Shown here: positions 23,561 to 34,793 of the stretch, one piece after another | Layout: every line of letters starts with the position of its first letter | Position numbering within the stretch: the stretch's first letter is position 1 | DNA from: Sabellastarte sp. h YS-2021 | Taxonomy: Eukaryota; Annelida; Polychaeta; Sabellida; Sabellidae | Length of the DNA: 64,000 bases | Assembly (NCBI GenBank): GCA_964017235.1 | Contig: OZ024938.1 | Location: 45,730,332 to 45,794,331 of the forward strand | Direction: 5' to 3' | Notes under the pieces: generated by a model | What the model saw: only the letters and a program-made list of their open reading frames with translations | The model's database searches: none | What the model was told of the DNA's origin: nothing | Position numbers and translations under genes: made by a program

Positions 23561-25624
23561 GCTTTCACTTGGTGAAGTTTCAGACCCATAGCTAATTGCT
23601 CACCTACTCAAAAAGAGTAAATGCGAATTACCTCTAAAAGTATTGCAGATGGCCAATTTTTCTCAAATAACTCATTCACCTACTTTTGGAAGAGCTTTCA
23701 CATGGTGAAGTTTCAGACCCATAGCCAATTATTCACCTACTCAAAATGAGTAAATGCGAATTATTTCTAAAAGTATTGCAGATAGCCAATTTTTCTCAAA
23801 TAACTCATTCACCTACTTTTGGGAGAGCTTTCACATGGTGAAGTTTCAGACCCATAGCTAATTATTTACCTACTCAAAATGAGTAAATGCTAATTATCTG
23901 TAAAAGTATTGCGGATACCCAATTTTTATCAAATAACTCATTCATCTACTTGTGGGAGAGCTTTCACATGGTGAAGTTTCAGACCCATAGCTAATTACTC
24001 ACCTACTCAAAATGAGTAAATGCGAATTATCTCTAAAAGTATTGCAGATAGCCAATTTTTCTCAAATAACTCATTCACCTACTTTGGGGAGAGCTTTCAC
24101 TTGGTGAAGTTTCAGACCCATAGCTAATTACTCACCTACTCAAAATGAGTAAATGCGAATTATCTCTAAAAGTATTGGAGATAGCCAATTTTTCTCAAAT
24201 AACTCATTCACCTACTTTTGGGAGAGCTTTCACTTGGTGAAGTATCAGACCCATAGCTAATTACTCACCTACTCAAAATGAGTAAATGCGAATTATCTCA
24301 TAAAGTATTGCAGATAGCCAATTTTTGTCAAATTAATCATTCACCTACTTTTGGGAGAGCTTTCACTTGGTGAAGTTTCAGACCCATAGCTAATTACTCA
24401 CCTACTCAAAATGAGTAAATGCGAATTATCTCTAAAAGTATTGCAGATAGCCAATTTTTCTCAAATAACTCATTCACCTACTTTTGGGAGAGCTTTCACT
24501 CTGTGAAGTTTCAGACCCATAGCTAATTACTCACCTACTCAAAATGAGTAAATGCGAATTATCTCTAAAAGTATTGCAGATAGCCAATTTTTCTCAAATA
24601 ACTCATTCACCTACTTTTGGGAGAGCTTTCACTTGGTGAAGTTTCAGACCCATAGCTAATTACTCACCTACTCAAAATGAGTAAATGCGAATTATCTCAT
24701 AAAGTATTGCAGATAGCCAATTTTTGTCAAATTAATCATTCACCTACTTTTGGGAGAGCTTTCACTTGGTGAAGTTTCAGACCCATAGCTAATTACTCAC
24801 CCACTCAAAATGAGTAAATGCGAATTATCTCTAAAAGTATTGCAGATAGCCAATTTTTCTCAAATAACTCATTCACCTACTTTTGGGAGAGCTTTCACTC
24901 TGTGAAGTTTCAGACCCATAGCTAATTACTCACCTACTCAAAATGAGTAAATGCAAATTATCTGTAAAAGTATTGCAGATAGCCAATTTTTCTCAAATTA
25001 ATCATTCACCTACTTTTGGGAGAGCTTTCACTCTGTGAAGTTTCAGACCCATAGCTAATTACTCACCTACTCAAAATGAGTAAATGCGAATTATCTCTAA
25101 AAGTATTGCAGATAGCCAATTTTTCTCAAATTAATCATTCACCTACTTTTGGGAGAGCTTTCACTTGGTGAAGTTTCAGACCCATAGCTAATTACTCGTC
25201 TACTCAAAATGAGTAAATGCGAATTATCTCTAAAAGTATTGCAGATAGCCAATTTTTCTCAAATAACTCATTCACCTACTTTTGGGAGAGCTTTCACTTG
25301 GTGAAGTTTCAGACCCATAGCTAATTACTCACCTACTCAAAATGAGTAAATGCGAATTATCTCTAAAAGTATTGCAGATAGCCAATTTTTCTCAAATAAC
25401 TCATTCACCTACTTTTGGGAGAGCTTTCACTCTGTGAAGTTTCAGACCCATAGCTATTTATTCACCTACTCAAAATGAGTAAATGCTAATTATCTGTAAA
25501 AGTATTGTGGATACCCAATTTTTATCAAATACTCATTCATCTACTTGTGGGAGAGCTTTCACATGGTGAAGTTTCAGACCCATAGCTAATTACTCACCTA
25601 CTCAAAATGAGTAAATGCGAATTA
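23561..25624 (+). repeat. Array B2, 133-bp unit, about 15 copies
   Basis: GAGCTTTCAC recurs at 23825, 23958 and 24091. Units contain GTGAAGTTTCAGACCCATAG, CTCACCTACTCAAAATGAG, AGTATTGCAGATAGCCAA and CTCATTCACCTACTTTTGGG. Units are very uniform, suggesting recent amplification. The array is cut by C1 after GCGAATTA and resumes at 28337 with TCTCTAAAAG. Confidence 0.93.
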
Positions 25625-28336
25625 TTATGTCCACCCCCCTGGGGGGTGGATATATTATTTTTGCTTTTTTCGCCGTCCGATGTCCGATGTCCGGCGTCCG
25701 GCGTCCGATGTCCGGCGTCACGCATGGTTTCCGCTCATTTAAAGGAAAAGTATTAGAGCTATTGTCACCAAATTTGGTATGCAGGCTTATTGGGTCAGTA
25801 GCTTGCTTGGGATTGCTTTTGGCTGTTGTACCTCTTTTGCTTACTGAGTAATACTTAAGTACAGCTATTTTCAGTACCCATTGGTTTCCGTGCATTTAAG
25901 CCAAAATAATTAAAGATATTTTACTACAATTTTGAATACAAGATTGTTATGTCCATAGCTCGCTTGGTATTGCATTTGGGACTGATAGCTTTGTCAGTAC
26001 ATGAGTAATAGCCATTTAGGTACTTCATTGTGTATTTTCAGTACTACTTTTGAGTAATTTGCTAATATCTCAGAAACCGTAAGAGATAGAGCGATTTCGA
26101 CAGAATTTTTGACCCACAGGGTATCTAAGGAATGCAATCTATGCAATTTTCCAAAAATTTTCCCCTCCCCAAAAATGGCGGCCATTTTGAATTTTTGAAT
26201 TTTTGCCAAAAATGGCAAAACACTAATTTGCTTCTATCTCCTTAACCGTGCGAGATAGAGCGATTTCGGCAAAATTTTCGACCCACAGGGTATCTAAAAA
26301 TTCCACTCTTGCCAAAAATTTTCCCCTCCCCAAAAATGGCGGCCATTTTGAATTTTCGAATTTTTGCCAAAAATGGCAAAACACAAATTTGCTTCTATCT
26401 CCTTAACTGTGCGAGATAGAGCGATTCCGTCGAAATTTTCGACCCACAGGGTATTTAAGGAATGCAATCTGCAATTTTCCAAAAATTTTCCCCTCCCCTA
26501 AAATGGCGGCCATTTTGAATTTTTCGAATTTTTGCCAAAAATGGCAAAACACAAATTTGCTTCTATCTCCTTAACCATGCGAGATAGAGCGATTTCGTCG
26601 AAATTTTCAACCCACAGGGTATCTAAGGAATGCAATCTTTGCAATTTTCAAAAAATTTTCCCCTCCCCAAAAATGGCGGCCATTTTGAATTTTCGAATTT
26701 TTGCCAAAAATGGCAAAACACAAATTTGCTTCTATCTCTTTAACCGTGCGAGATAGAGTGATTTCGTCGAAATTTTCGACCCACAGGGTATCTAAGGAAT
26801 GTAATATTTGCAATTTTCAAAAAATTTTCCCCTCCCCAAAAATGGCGGCCATTTTGAATTTTTGCCAAAAATGGCAAAACACTAATTTGCTTCTATCTCC
26901 TTAACCGTGCGAGATAGAGCGATTTCGGCAAAATTTTCGACGCACAGGGTACCTAAGCAAGGCAATCTTTGCAATTTTCAAAAAATTTTCCCCTCCCCAA
27001 AAATGGCGGTCATTTTGAATTTTTGAATTTTTGCCAAAAATGGCAAAACACTAATTTGCTTCTATCTCCTTAACCGTGCGAGATAGAGTGATTTCGTCGA
27101 AATTTTCGACCCACAGGGTATCTAAGGAATGCAATCTTTGCAATTTTCAAAAAATTTTCCCCTCCCCAAAAATGGCGGCCATTTTGAATTTTCGAATTTT
27201 TGCCAAAACTGGCAAAACACAAATTTGCTTCTATCTCCTTAACCGTGCGAGATAGAGCGATTTCGTCGAAATTTTCGACCCACAGGGTATCTGAGGAATG
27301 CAATCTTTGCAATTTTCAAAAAATTTTCCCCTCCCCAAAAATGGCGGCCATTTTGAATTTTCGAATTTTTGCCAAAAATGGCAAAACACTAATTTGCTTC
27401 TATCTCCTTAACCGTGCGAGATAGAGCGATTTCGTCGAAATTTTCGACCCACAGGGTATCTAAGAAATGTACTCTTTGCAATTTTCAAAAAATTTTCCCC
27501 TCCCCAAAAATGGCGGCCATTTTGAATTTTCGAAGTTTTGCCAAAAATGGCAAAACACAAATTTCCTTCTATCTCCTTAACCGTGCGAGATAGAGCGATT
27601 TCGTCAAAATTTTCGACCCACAGGTATTTGAGCATTGTATTCTTGGCAATTTAATAAAAAATTTCCCCTCCCCTAAAATGGCGGCCATTTTGAATTTTCG
27701 AATTTTTGCCAAAAATGGCAAAACACAAATTTGCTTCTATCTCCTTAACCATGCGAGATAGAGCGATTTCGTCGAAATTTTCAACCCACAGGGTATCTAA
27801 GGAATGTAATCTTTGCAATTTTCAAAAAAATTTTCCCCTCCCCAAAAATGGCAGCCATTTTGAATTTTCGAATTTTTGCCCAAAATGGAAAAACACAAAC
27901 TGGCCTTAACCGTGCAAAATAGAGTTATTTCGTTGAAATTTTCGACCCATAGGGTATCTAAGGAATGTACTCTTGGCAATTTTCAAAAAAATTTCCTTTT
28001 CCCAAAAATGGCGGCCATTTTGAATTTTCAAATTTTTGCCAAAAATAGAAAAACAGGAATTTGCTTCTATCTTCTTAACCGTGCAAGATAGAGTGATTTC
28101 ATCAAAATTTTCAACCCAACCAATGCAAAAAGGCATGAAGCTGAAATAATTTACATCTACACTAACAAATATTTAAGCATCATTGATATATTTTACAAAT
28201 GAAACAGGGTCTTGTAAGACTACTGTACAATTTGGGCAAAAGGTTCATGGGTGGACATTACACATGATAATGTGTGTTCTTCTATGCTATCCTGTTTCTA
28301 TTCGCATCTACTATCAACAGGGCGGCCTATTTCTAG
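25625..28336 (+). mobile_element. Helitron-like element C1
   Basis: It inserted into array B2. Removing it rejoins GCGAATTA and TCTCTAAAAG exactly as in neighbouring monomers, with no lost or duplicated base. The insertion point is therefore A|T, the left end TTATGTCCACC and the right end TTTCTAG (CTRR). The left end has a hairpin TCCACCCCCC/GGGGGGTGGA (25630-25650), then short GTCCGATGTCCGGC repeats, a unique 5' region to about 26080, a 168-bp array, and a unique 3' tail (28110-28336). No protein gene is present. Confidence 0.78.
26080..28110 (+). repeat. Array in C1, about 168-bp unit, about 12 copies
   Basis: GCGATTTCG recurs at about 26091, 26260, 26421 and 26589. Units have CTTCTATCTCCTTAACCG, GCGAGATAGAGCGATTTCG, CGACCCACAGGGTATC, TTTTCCCCTCCCCAAAA and the palindrome AAAATGGCGGCCATTTT. 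Frames of 60-80 codons occur on both strands and are not genes. Confidence 0.92.
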
Positions 28337-28545
28337 TCTCTAAAAGTATTGCAGATAGCCAATTTTTCTCAAATAACTCATTCACCTACTTTTGGGAGAG
28401 CTTTCACTTGGTGAAGTTTCAGACCCATAGATAATTATTCACCTACTCAAAATGAGTAAATGTGAATTATCTCTTAATAGTATTGCAGATAGCCAATTTT
28501 TCTCAAATAACTCATTCACCTACTTTTGGAAGACCTTTCACACAC
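28337..28545 (+). repeat. Array B2 resumed
   Basis: About 1.6 further 133-bp units, continuing in register from before C1, up to CTACTTTTGGAAGACCTTTC. Confidence 0.85.
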
Positions 28546-28905
28546 GAAAATGAAAAATTGTGAATATCTCGGAAAAGCTATTTCTTCTGCTTTAATGCTC
28601 GGCGGGAGATACACACCACGGCAGTGGTCTTGACAAAAATTTTTGTCTCCCCAAAAATGGTGGCCATTTTGAATTTTCAAAGTTTTTGCAAAACACAAAA
28701 ATGCTTATATCTCGAAAACTGTGCTACATGGAGCGAACTCAACAAAATTTTGGACCTGCTGGGTATCTCTGCAGAGTAGCCATGCCAATTTTCAAAATAT
28801 TTTTGTCTCGCCAAATATAGCGGACATTTTTAATTTTTTTATTTTTTGCAAAACACAAAAATGCTTATATCGTGAAAACCGTGCTAGATAGAGCAGACTG
28901 AGCTG
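28546..28905 (+). repeat. B1-type units near the right end of B
   Basis: About two decayed 168-bp units (CTTATATCTCGAAAACTGTG; CCAAAAATGGTGGCCATTTT) lie on the far side of B2. Element B is thus flanked inside by the same monomer on both sides of B2. Confidence 0.75.
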
Positions 28906-29045
28906 ACTTTGGTTGCCACAACAGTATAAGGCTAGAAACGAAGCATTTTCTTAATACTTTAGCACTCACCTTTATATCCTTTTCGGGACGCTTTGTTTTT
29001 GCTATGCAAAAACATTATCTTTTTTTTTTGGGAGCGATCCTCTAG

Positions 29046-29651
29046 TTACAGCAGTCACTAACCTTATTGTTGCCTGTGCAACCTGCCTTTTGGGGCATTT
29101 CTGACCCTCTTGTTGATTAACTTAGAGCTATTATGAAAGTTAAATAAAATTTATATCTGAGGTCATGATGATTACTTGAGTCAAGTACTTGCTCTATTTA
29201 ATATTCATATAAGTTTAAGTTTTCTTTTGAAAAAGGAAGATTGCAGTATTTGAATATTGCATACCTTATTTACAACTGTTATTATTTTAAATGACTTCAC
29301 TTTCTTATTACCAATATACAGCTATGCCGTTCTTGTGGCATACAACTTATGCTTGTATTTGGCAATGTTTTTGCATGTTTATCAGAAAATTGCCTTGAAA
29401 ATAGTGTAAGATATGTCATTTACTTATGTGCACAAAATTTGAAGGCATTTATGTTGAAGTCTTGTACTTCATTTTAAATTACAATTAACAATGGTGTGAG
29501 TTCTGAAAACAAATCGTGCATCTCTATTTGGATTACAATATATGATCATGAATGAACACCTTTGCATTGATGTATTTATCAACCATTTATCAATGTAAAA
29601 AGAAGGGTGTAGCTAGATAAAATCGGTTTAAACAGCTGTTGAGTTGGTTGA
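29046..29651. other. Non-coding spacer between B and D1
   Basis: AT-rich sequence, no gene or repeat recognised. Confidence 0.35.
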
Positions 29652-29736
29652 TTTTTACCCCACAGCCCTTAAGGGCTGTCGGGGTATTGTTTTCACCCAT
29701 GGTGTCCGGATGGGCGGGCGGCGGGAAATAGTTTGT

Positions 29737-30890
29737 CCGGGCTGTATCTCAGAAACCGTAAGGTGTAGGAAGTTCATACTTGGCAGGGACATTGGTTGGG
29801 TGGTGTAGGTGTGCAACGTCATGGTCTGACCTTGATTTCACCTTTGACCTTGCGATAGTGACCTTGAGTTTGAAAATCTTGTCCGGGCCATATCTCGCCA
29901 ATCATAAGGTGTAGGAAGTTGATACTTGGCAGGGACATTCGTTAGGGGTTGTAGGTGTGCAACGTCATGGTCTGACCTTGATTTGACCTTTGACCTTGCC
30001 GTAGTGACCTTGACCTATAAAATCTTGTCCGGGCTATATCTCGGAAACTGTAAGGTGTAGGAAGTTGATACTTGGTAGGGAAATTGGTTAGGGGGTGTAG
30101 GTGTGCAATGTCATGGTCTGACCTTGATTTGAACTTTGACCTTGCCGTAGTGACCTTGACCTATAAAACCTTGTCCGGGCTATATCTCAGCAACTGTAAG
30201 GTGTAGGAAGTTGATACTTGGTAGGGACATTGGTTAGGGGGTGCAGATGTGCAACGTCATAGTGTGACCTTGATTTGACCTTTGACCTTGCTGTAGTGAC
30301 CTTGACCTATAAAACCTTGTCCGGGCTATATCTCAGCAACTGTAAGGTGTAGGAAGTTGATACTTGGTAGGGACATTGGTTAGGGGGTGTAGATGTGCAA
30401 TGTCATAGTGTGACCTTCCTTTGACCTTTGCCGTCGTGACTTTGACCTATAAAATCTTGTTCGGGCTATATTTCGGAAACTGTAAGGTGTAGAAAGCTGA
30501 TACTTGGTGAGGACATTGGTTGGGGGTAGTAGGTGTGCAACATCATGGTGTCACCCTGATTTGACCTTTGACCTTGACCTTTGACCTTGCCGTAGTGAAC
30601 TTGCCGGGCTATATCTTGGAAACCGTAAGGTGTAGGAAGTTGATACTTGGTAGGGACATTGGTTAGGAGGTGTAGGTGTGCTACATCATAGTGTGACCTT
30701 GATTTGACCTTTGACCTTGCTGTAGTGACCTTGACCTATAAAATCTTGTCCAGGCTATATCTCAGAGACTGTAAGGTGTAGGAAGTTTATACTTGGTAGG
30801 GACATTGGTTGAGGGTTTTAGGTGTGCCATGTCATGGTGTGACACTGATTGACCTTTGACCTTGCTGTATTGACCTTTAAAATCTTGTTG
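29737..30890 (+). repeat. Array in D1, 146-bp unit, about 8 copies
   Basis: GTCCGGGC recurs at 29881, 30027 and 30173. Units contain GTAAGGTGTAGGAAGTTGAT, ACTTGGTAGGGACATTGG, GTGTGCAACGTCATGG and the nuclear-receptor-like string TTTGACCTTTGACCTTG, then TGACCTTGACCTATAAAA. Late units are decayed. Confidence 0.92.
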
Positions 30891-30950
30891 CACCTTTGGG
30901 TCTGTCTGTTGATGCAGATTAAGCACTGTTAAAGTCATATTAGAAATCAT
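30890..30950 (+). repeat. LINE 3'-tail segment inside D1
   Basis: TTGCACCTTTGGGTCTGTC, then GATGCAGATTAAGCACTG and TTAAAGTCATATTAGAA aligns with the LINE tails at 3255-3315 and 7355-7415 (TTAGAGTCTG; GAGATTAAGCGCTATAAAAG). The same segment is in D2, so it was present before the two copies separated. Confidence 0.6.
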
Positions 30951-31354
30951 TAAGAATTTCCTTTTGCAAATTCCCATTGTAACAGATGGAATTTCATCAA
31001 GTGAGCCACAGGCTTTTCTCCAACACCACACATAAGCATTCATTGAATGTATTGCCACTTCTGTATGCATGGGTAATATTCAAAACATCCAAACCATAAT
31101 TCGGCCATTTTTGGTTTACTGATAAGTGCTGTCATTTTATTATTGAATTGTTTTGTTTTAATACTTCATCTTTACATACATTTCTTTTCCTTAGATATTA
31201 TTTTCTCTACTTAAGCATTATTTGGACCTTAATATAACTGACACTGCTCTGAAAGTATCCTGAACTTTGTAATGTTATACTACTTCTATATCTCATGGTG
31301 TTGAAAAATATTTCCCCAGGCTGTGGGGTACGGCCATCTCTGATGCTATTTTTC

Positions 31355-31816
31355 AATATGTGAAACTTCTTTAGAATATAGTGGAGTATCTTCGACCATG
31401 GCCTACAAGAAACAAGCCTCTTTCTGCAAACCCAATATGTTAATTTATGTTACTACTCATTCCACTTTTTAATTCTTTTAACATTCGTAACATGTAACAA
31501 TAAAACCATATTAATATTTATAATTACTTATCATTTGTTATCCACCGCACAGGGCATTTGACTTAAATATCAGGACATACAGTTACAGATTTTTTTATTT
31601 CCTGGTGTACCTTGCCATGTGTTAGAAAGGCGTACGTTAAGTTAGTTAAAAATTAAGGTGCATGAGAACGCCTTAGTGTTATTCTGCACCAATAAAATTT
31701 ATAAATGCTCAACTAAACAATTTATACAATATGAACAAATATACAACTGTTCAACTCCAGTTTCACAGCTAAATATTTGTATTCTTTAATTAAAGATGAA
31801 ATTAATGTACTCGTTA
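31355..31816. other. Non-coding spacer
   Basis: No gene is seen. It ends with TTA, the likely target duplication of the next element. Confidence 0.35.
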
Positions 31817-32508
31817 TGTGGGTGTTCCACCAAACGACTAAGGCTCCCGATTAAGGGTTTTTGAGGGTCGGTTTAAAAAATTTGCTTAGTCCCAGGCGTC
31901 CTGTAAGGGTCGGTTGAGGCTGTGCGAAAAATCAAACATGTTTGATATTTCTCCCGACCCCAACCGATTATTTTTTCCCGCCATAAGCAAAATGTCCAGT
32001 CCCAGGCTTCCCCAGGCCTCCTCAGACCAAATTTACACAGTCGTATGTTGTCCCAGGCCACCTGCGACCCTTAGTCCCCGACCCTTAGTACCTTAGTCCC
32101 AGGCCTCCTGCGACCCTTAGTCCCATTGCAAAACAAGAATCGGCTATCTCGGTCTGGGGACGCCTGGGGACGCCTCAGGACACCTTGTGGGGTCGGGACT
32201 TAATCGTGGGTTAGTCGGGGCTTAGTCCCAGGAGGCCTGAGGCGTCCTGGGACCCAGTCGGTTTGTCTACGACAGGATCGTGGTTCAAACCGACCAGAAA
32301 AATGGCTTAGTCAGTTCTTAGTCCCAGACTAGTTAGGGACTGTCTGGGGCCGCCTGAGGCGTCCTGAGGCTTCCTGAGGACGATCTGTACTTAATCCCAG
32401 ACTTTGAAACCGATCCAGTTTTCCCACCCAATTTTTTTTTTCACCAACTGTCCACGATTAAGGGTCCCAGACAGGATTGGGACTTAATCCTTTGGTGGAA
32501 CAAGGGCA
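31817..32508. mobile_element. PIF/Harbinger-type MITE, 692 bp
   Basis: The ends are inverted: TGTTCCACCAAACGAC near 31822 pairs with CCTTTGGTGGAACA near 32488. TTA flanks both sides (31814-31816 and 32509-32511), matching the TWA target duplication of PIF/Harbinger elements. The interior is unusually GC-rich for the window and made of repeated GACCCTTAGTCCCAGGC and GCCTGAGGCGTCCTG blocks in both orientations. No transposase is present; short frames are by-products. Confidence 0.75.
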
Positions 32509-32511
32509 TTA

Positions 32512-32597
32512 TTGAAGCAAAGTATTGGATAATAAAGTAAAAGAATAACCTCAGAGATACCTGTAGCCCACAAAGTGGGGAAATTGCACTGTACACC
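32512..32597. other. Short spacer
   Basis: Nothing recognised. Confidence 0.3.
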
Positions 32598-32900
32598 ATC
32601 TAATCTAATTTGGCTTTTATAGCGCTTAATCTCCATCACTGATGGACTCTAAGGCGCAACTTGAACATAAAGCAAGGCAGTTAACATTAATCGGAGGACG
32701 TAGCCAGGTCATACCAAGGAGACACAGGGTGACAGGGGAGGCTATGGCGGATAGGCATTTGCAAACAGGTAATTAAGTTATAGAGTATTTTAAGAGTGTT
32801 TTAAGTATGTCACCATGAGATACAGAACAGGCGAAAAAGGACAGAGAAGGAGTTTTAGAACAGTGCAAGTTATGTAAAGGTGCAGGGTAAGAAACACTTA
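32598..32900 (-). mobile_element. LINE 3' end fragment, inverted
   Basis: On the minus strand it reads TTGCGCCTTAGAGTCCATC, then GGAGATTAAGCGCTATAAAA, matching the 3' ends of the two CR1/L2 LINEs. Sequence to about 32900 probably belongs to the same 3' UTR or to a SINE sharing that tail. No reverse transcriptase part remains. Confidence 0.65.
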
Positions 32901-33832
32901 TAGAGAAAATGTGTGCAAAGACAAATTATTAAAACTAGACAATTTACTAGATGATGGAATTATGTTTCAAATGTGACAGAAGCACAGTTACTTGAATCCA
33001 TATAGCTTTGTGATAGGGAGGAAACATTTCTCAAATGTGACAGAAAAGAGCTTGCTGATAGAGCCAAGGTCAACACCAATTTCAAACCATGATGTCGCAC
33101 AGCTACCCTCTAAGGTAGATTCTACATACTTTAAATTTTAAAAAATTGTTTCAACAACAGTCATTTATGTCACATCCCAGGATGTGTAGTCGGGATGGAT
33201 CGAATTGAGTCCTGTAGAAAAGGAAATATGGTGCTGAGTATGAATACACAGTAATACCAATTGTACCAGTGTTTTTCTGCTTATAATATATTCCAACAGA
33301 TGTAAACAATAGCTAGCCAGATACTGTAGCCCACCAGAAAACTAAATAATGTGAACTTCTAGTCGACAAATTTATAAATTATATAATTTAACTTTTTTGG
33401 TAGAATCGTTGTCTTTTAAAATACAACTCCCTGACTTAAAGATTTTAAATTCCTTAAAAACAAAATTAATGTCCTAACCATTCGACGACTTTTTCCTGAC
33501 AAGTAAATTTCCCTGTTTTTTTTTTCAATTGGACTTTCTGATGTACATTTTTGGGTGCAACAGACTGACACAAAACGAGCAGGCCATTTGAAAGGGGTTG
33601 TTTCATTCCTGTGTTGAAGAAACTTCTCACATCACTGTATTCTTTAGGCAACCACAGTAAAGCGACAGCCAACACAGGATTCTCCGAAATTGTCGGTGGG
33701 ATTGTCTTCCAATTTGTGACTATTTTATTGTATTATCTATGAATTCACACAACTGAATCTCGTGCCGCATGCAGCAATTATATTTAGAACTGAAAATATC
33801 CAAATGTGTCGTGGTTGAGCATCCAATGGTGG
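32901..33832. other. Non-coding spacer
   Basis: A minus-strand open frame of 69 codons near 33466-33675 looks protein-like in composition but matches no family I know and lacks context. No gene is called. Confidence 0.35.
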
Positions 33833-34793
33833 TTCAGTAAATGTTTCTAATTGTTGTAATATTTTCGTGCAAAGGTTCAACACGTTTTCCAAAATGATGG
33901 GCATGAAACCTATTTGTAATAAAACGTTATCTCAGCGTTTTATGTGGACCATTTCTTAAACATTAAAGGAAAAATGTTTGAAAACTGTTACAAATGCATG
34001 ACTTGTTTAAAATATTTCAACATTGCTTTCCAATATACTAACCTAACAGGGGGCCAGATGTCAAATTACACCTGTTTTCTGACCAATGGGAATATCATTT
34101 TATGTCTTAAGTTGTAAGACAGTGACTTAAAGATTGTGCAATCATTCAATTCTTATTTTTAGGGATTGCATGTCGGATAATTTTTGACAAAGTTATCTAT
34201 ATTCACTGTTATTGTTTGCTTCCATCCTTGTAAATGTTTGAAGGCAAACGTTTCATAAGCATTCTGAAAATATGAGTACAAAAATCAGTTGGGATAAAAT
34301 ATTGTTAAAACCTTTTATATAAATCATTTAAAAAACAAAAACATTTTAAAATGGTGGGTATTAAAAGCCGTTGCTATGGAATGCTAATGAAACATTTCGG
34401 AGGAAGTATTTAAAAAAACATTGTCAACAAATGTTGTTTAAATATTTTATGTATACTGTTTATTGCATGTTTAATGATGAATATTTCCAGCATAGCCTTT
34501 ATGTCTTGAGCAATTTTATAAATGTTTAACATAAATTCACAACAGAGCTTTTTGATCTTCAATAGCTTTGGAAATGTTTCCAAAATATTTCCAGTCATAC
34601 CTGACTTTCTTGGTTATTTTGTCAATGTTTGATGAATGTTATCAGCGAAAATTGGTTAGAAAGAATGTTTATAAAACGTTTTTAACTGCTAAACTGTAAA
34701 CTGAACCCTTGGAAATGTTCGGTACCCCCAAAGAGATCGTAAACGTTTTATAAACGTTCAAACCTTTTAAAAACGTTTCTAATGTTTGCTGGG
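33833..34793 (+). mobile_element. CCCAGCAAACATT-type repeat F2
   Basis: This is a fuller copy of repeat F1, from TTCAGTAAATGTTTC to AATGTTTGCTGGG. It is rich in AACGTTTT/AAAACGTT and ATGTTTAA motifs with repeated ATGTATACTGTTTATT blocks. The TTCAGTAAATGTT and AATGTTTGCTGGG ends are roughly inverted. No coding capacity. Confidence 0.6.

Larger units (their letters stand above)
21546..29045 (+). mobile_element. Helitron-like element B, split by element C1
   Basis: The left end TTAAGCGTCCC follows a host A and forms a perfect hairpin, AAGCGTCCC-GCAA-GGGACGCTT (21548-21569). The right end GGGAGCGATCCTCTAG is followed by a host T, with a weak 4-bp stem. A GGGACGCTTTGTTT block near 28985 echoes the left hairpin flank. 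It holds a 168-bp array, a 133-bp array and two further 168-bp-type units. Without C1 (2,712 bp) it is about 4.8 kb. No Rep/helicase frame is present. Confidence 0.7.
29652..31354 (+). mobile_element. Tandem-repeat element D, copy 1
   Basis: The left end TTTTTACCCC follows a host A, with a hairpin ACAGCCC-TTAA-GGGCTGT extended by CCCC/GGGG (29658-29684). About eight 146-bp units follow, then a 450-bp 3' region ending in a short CCCCA/TGGGG hairpin (about 31315) and GATGCTATTTTTC. Copy D2 (41371-43072) starts and stops at the same bases, which sets the ends. The right end is not CTRR, so its class is less sure than A-C. It contains a LINE-derived tail segment at 30890-30950. Confidence 0.68.

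Noticed and set aside
21502-23595. Overlapping open frames of 60-137 codons on both strands in array B1
   Set aside because: They are repeated translations of one 168-bp monomer whose length is near a multiple of three. They begin at the ATG of the ATGGCGGCC palindrome and resemble no protein family.
21930-25624. CRISPR array (regular repeats of fixed period)
   Set aside because: Units are contiguous and similar throughout, with no unique spacers, and the genome is eukaryotic.
25994-28136. Similar open frames in array C1 (and 52371-55041 in C2)
   Set aside because: Same reason: monomer translations on both strands, with frame breaks wherever the unit length slips.
33466-33675. 69-codon minus-strand frame (contains WLPKEYSDVRSFFNTGM)
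   Set aside because: It looks somewhat protein-like, but no family, splice context or neighbouring gene supports it.
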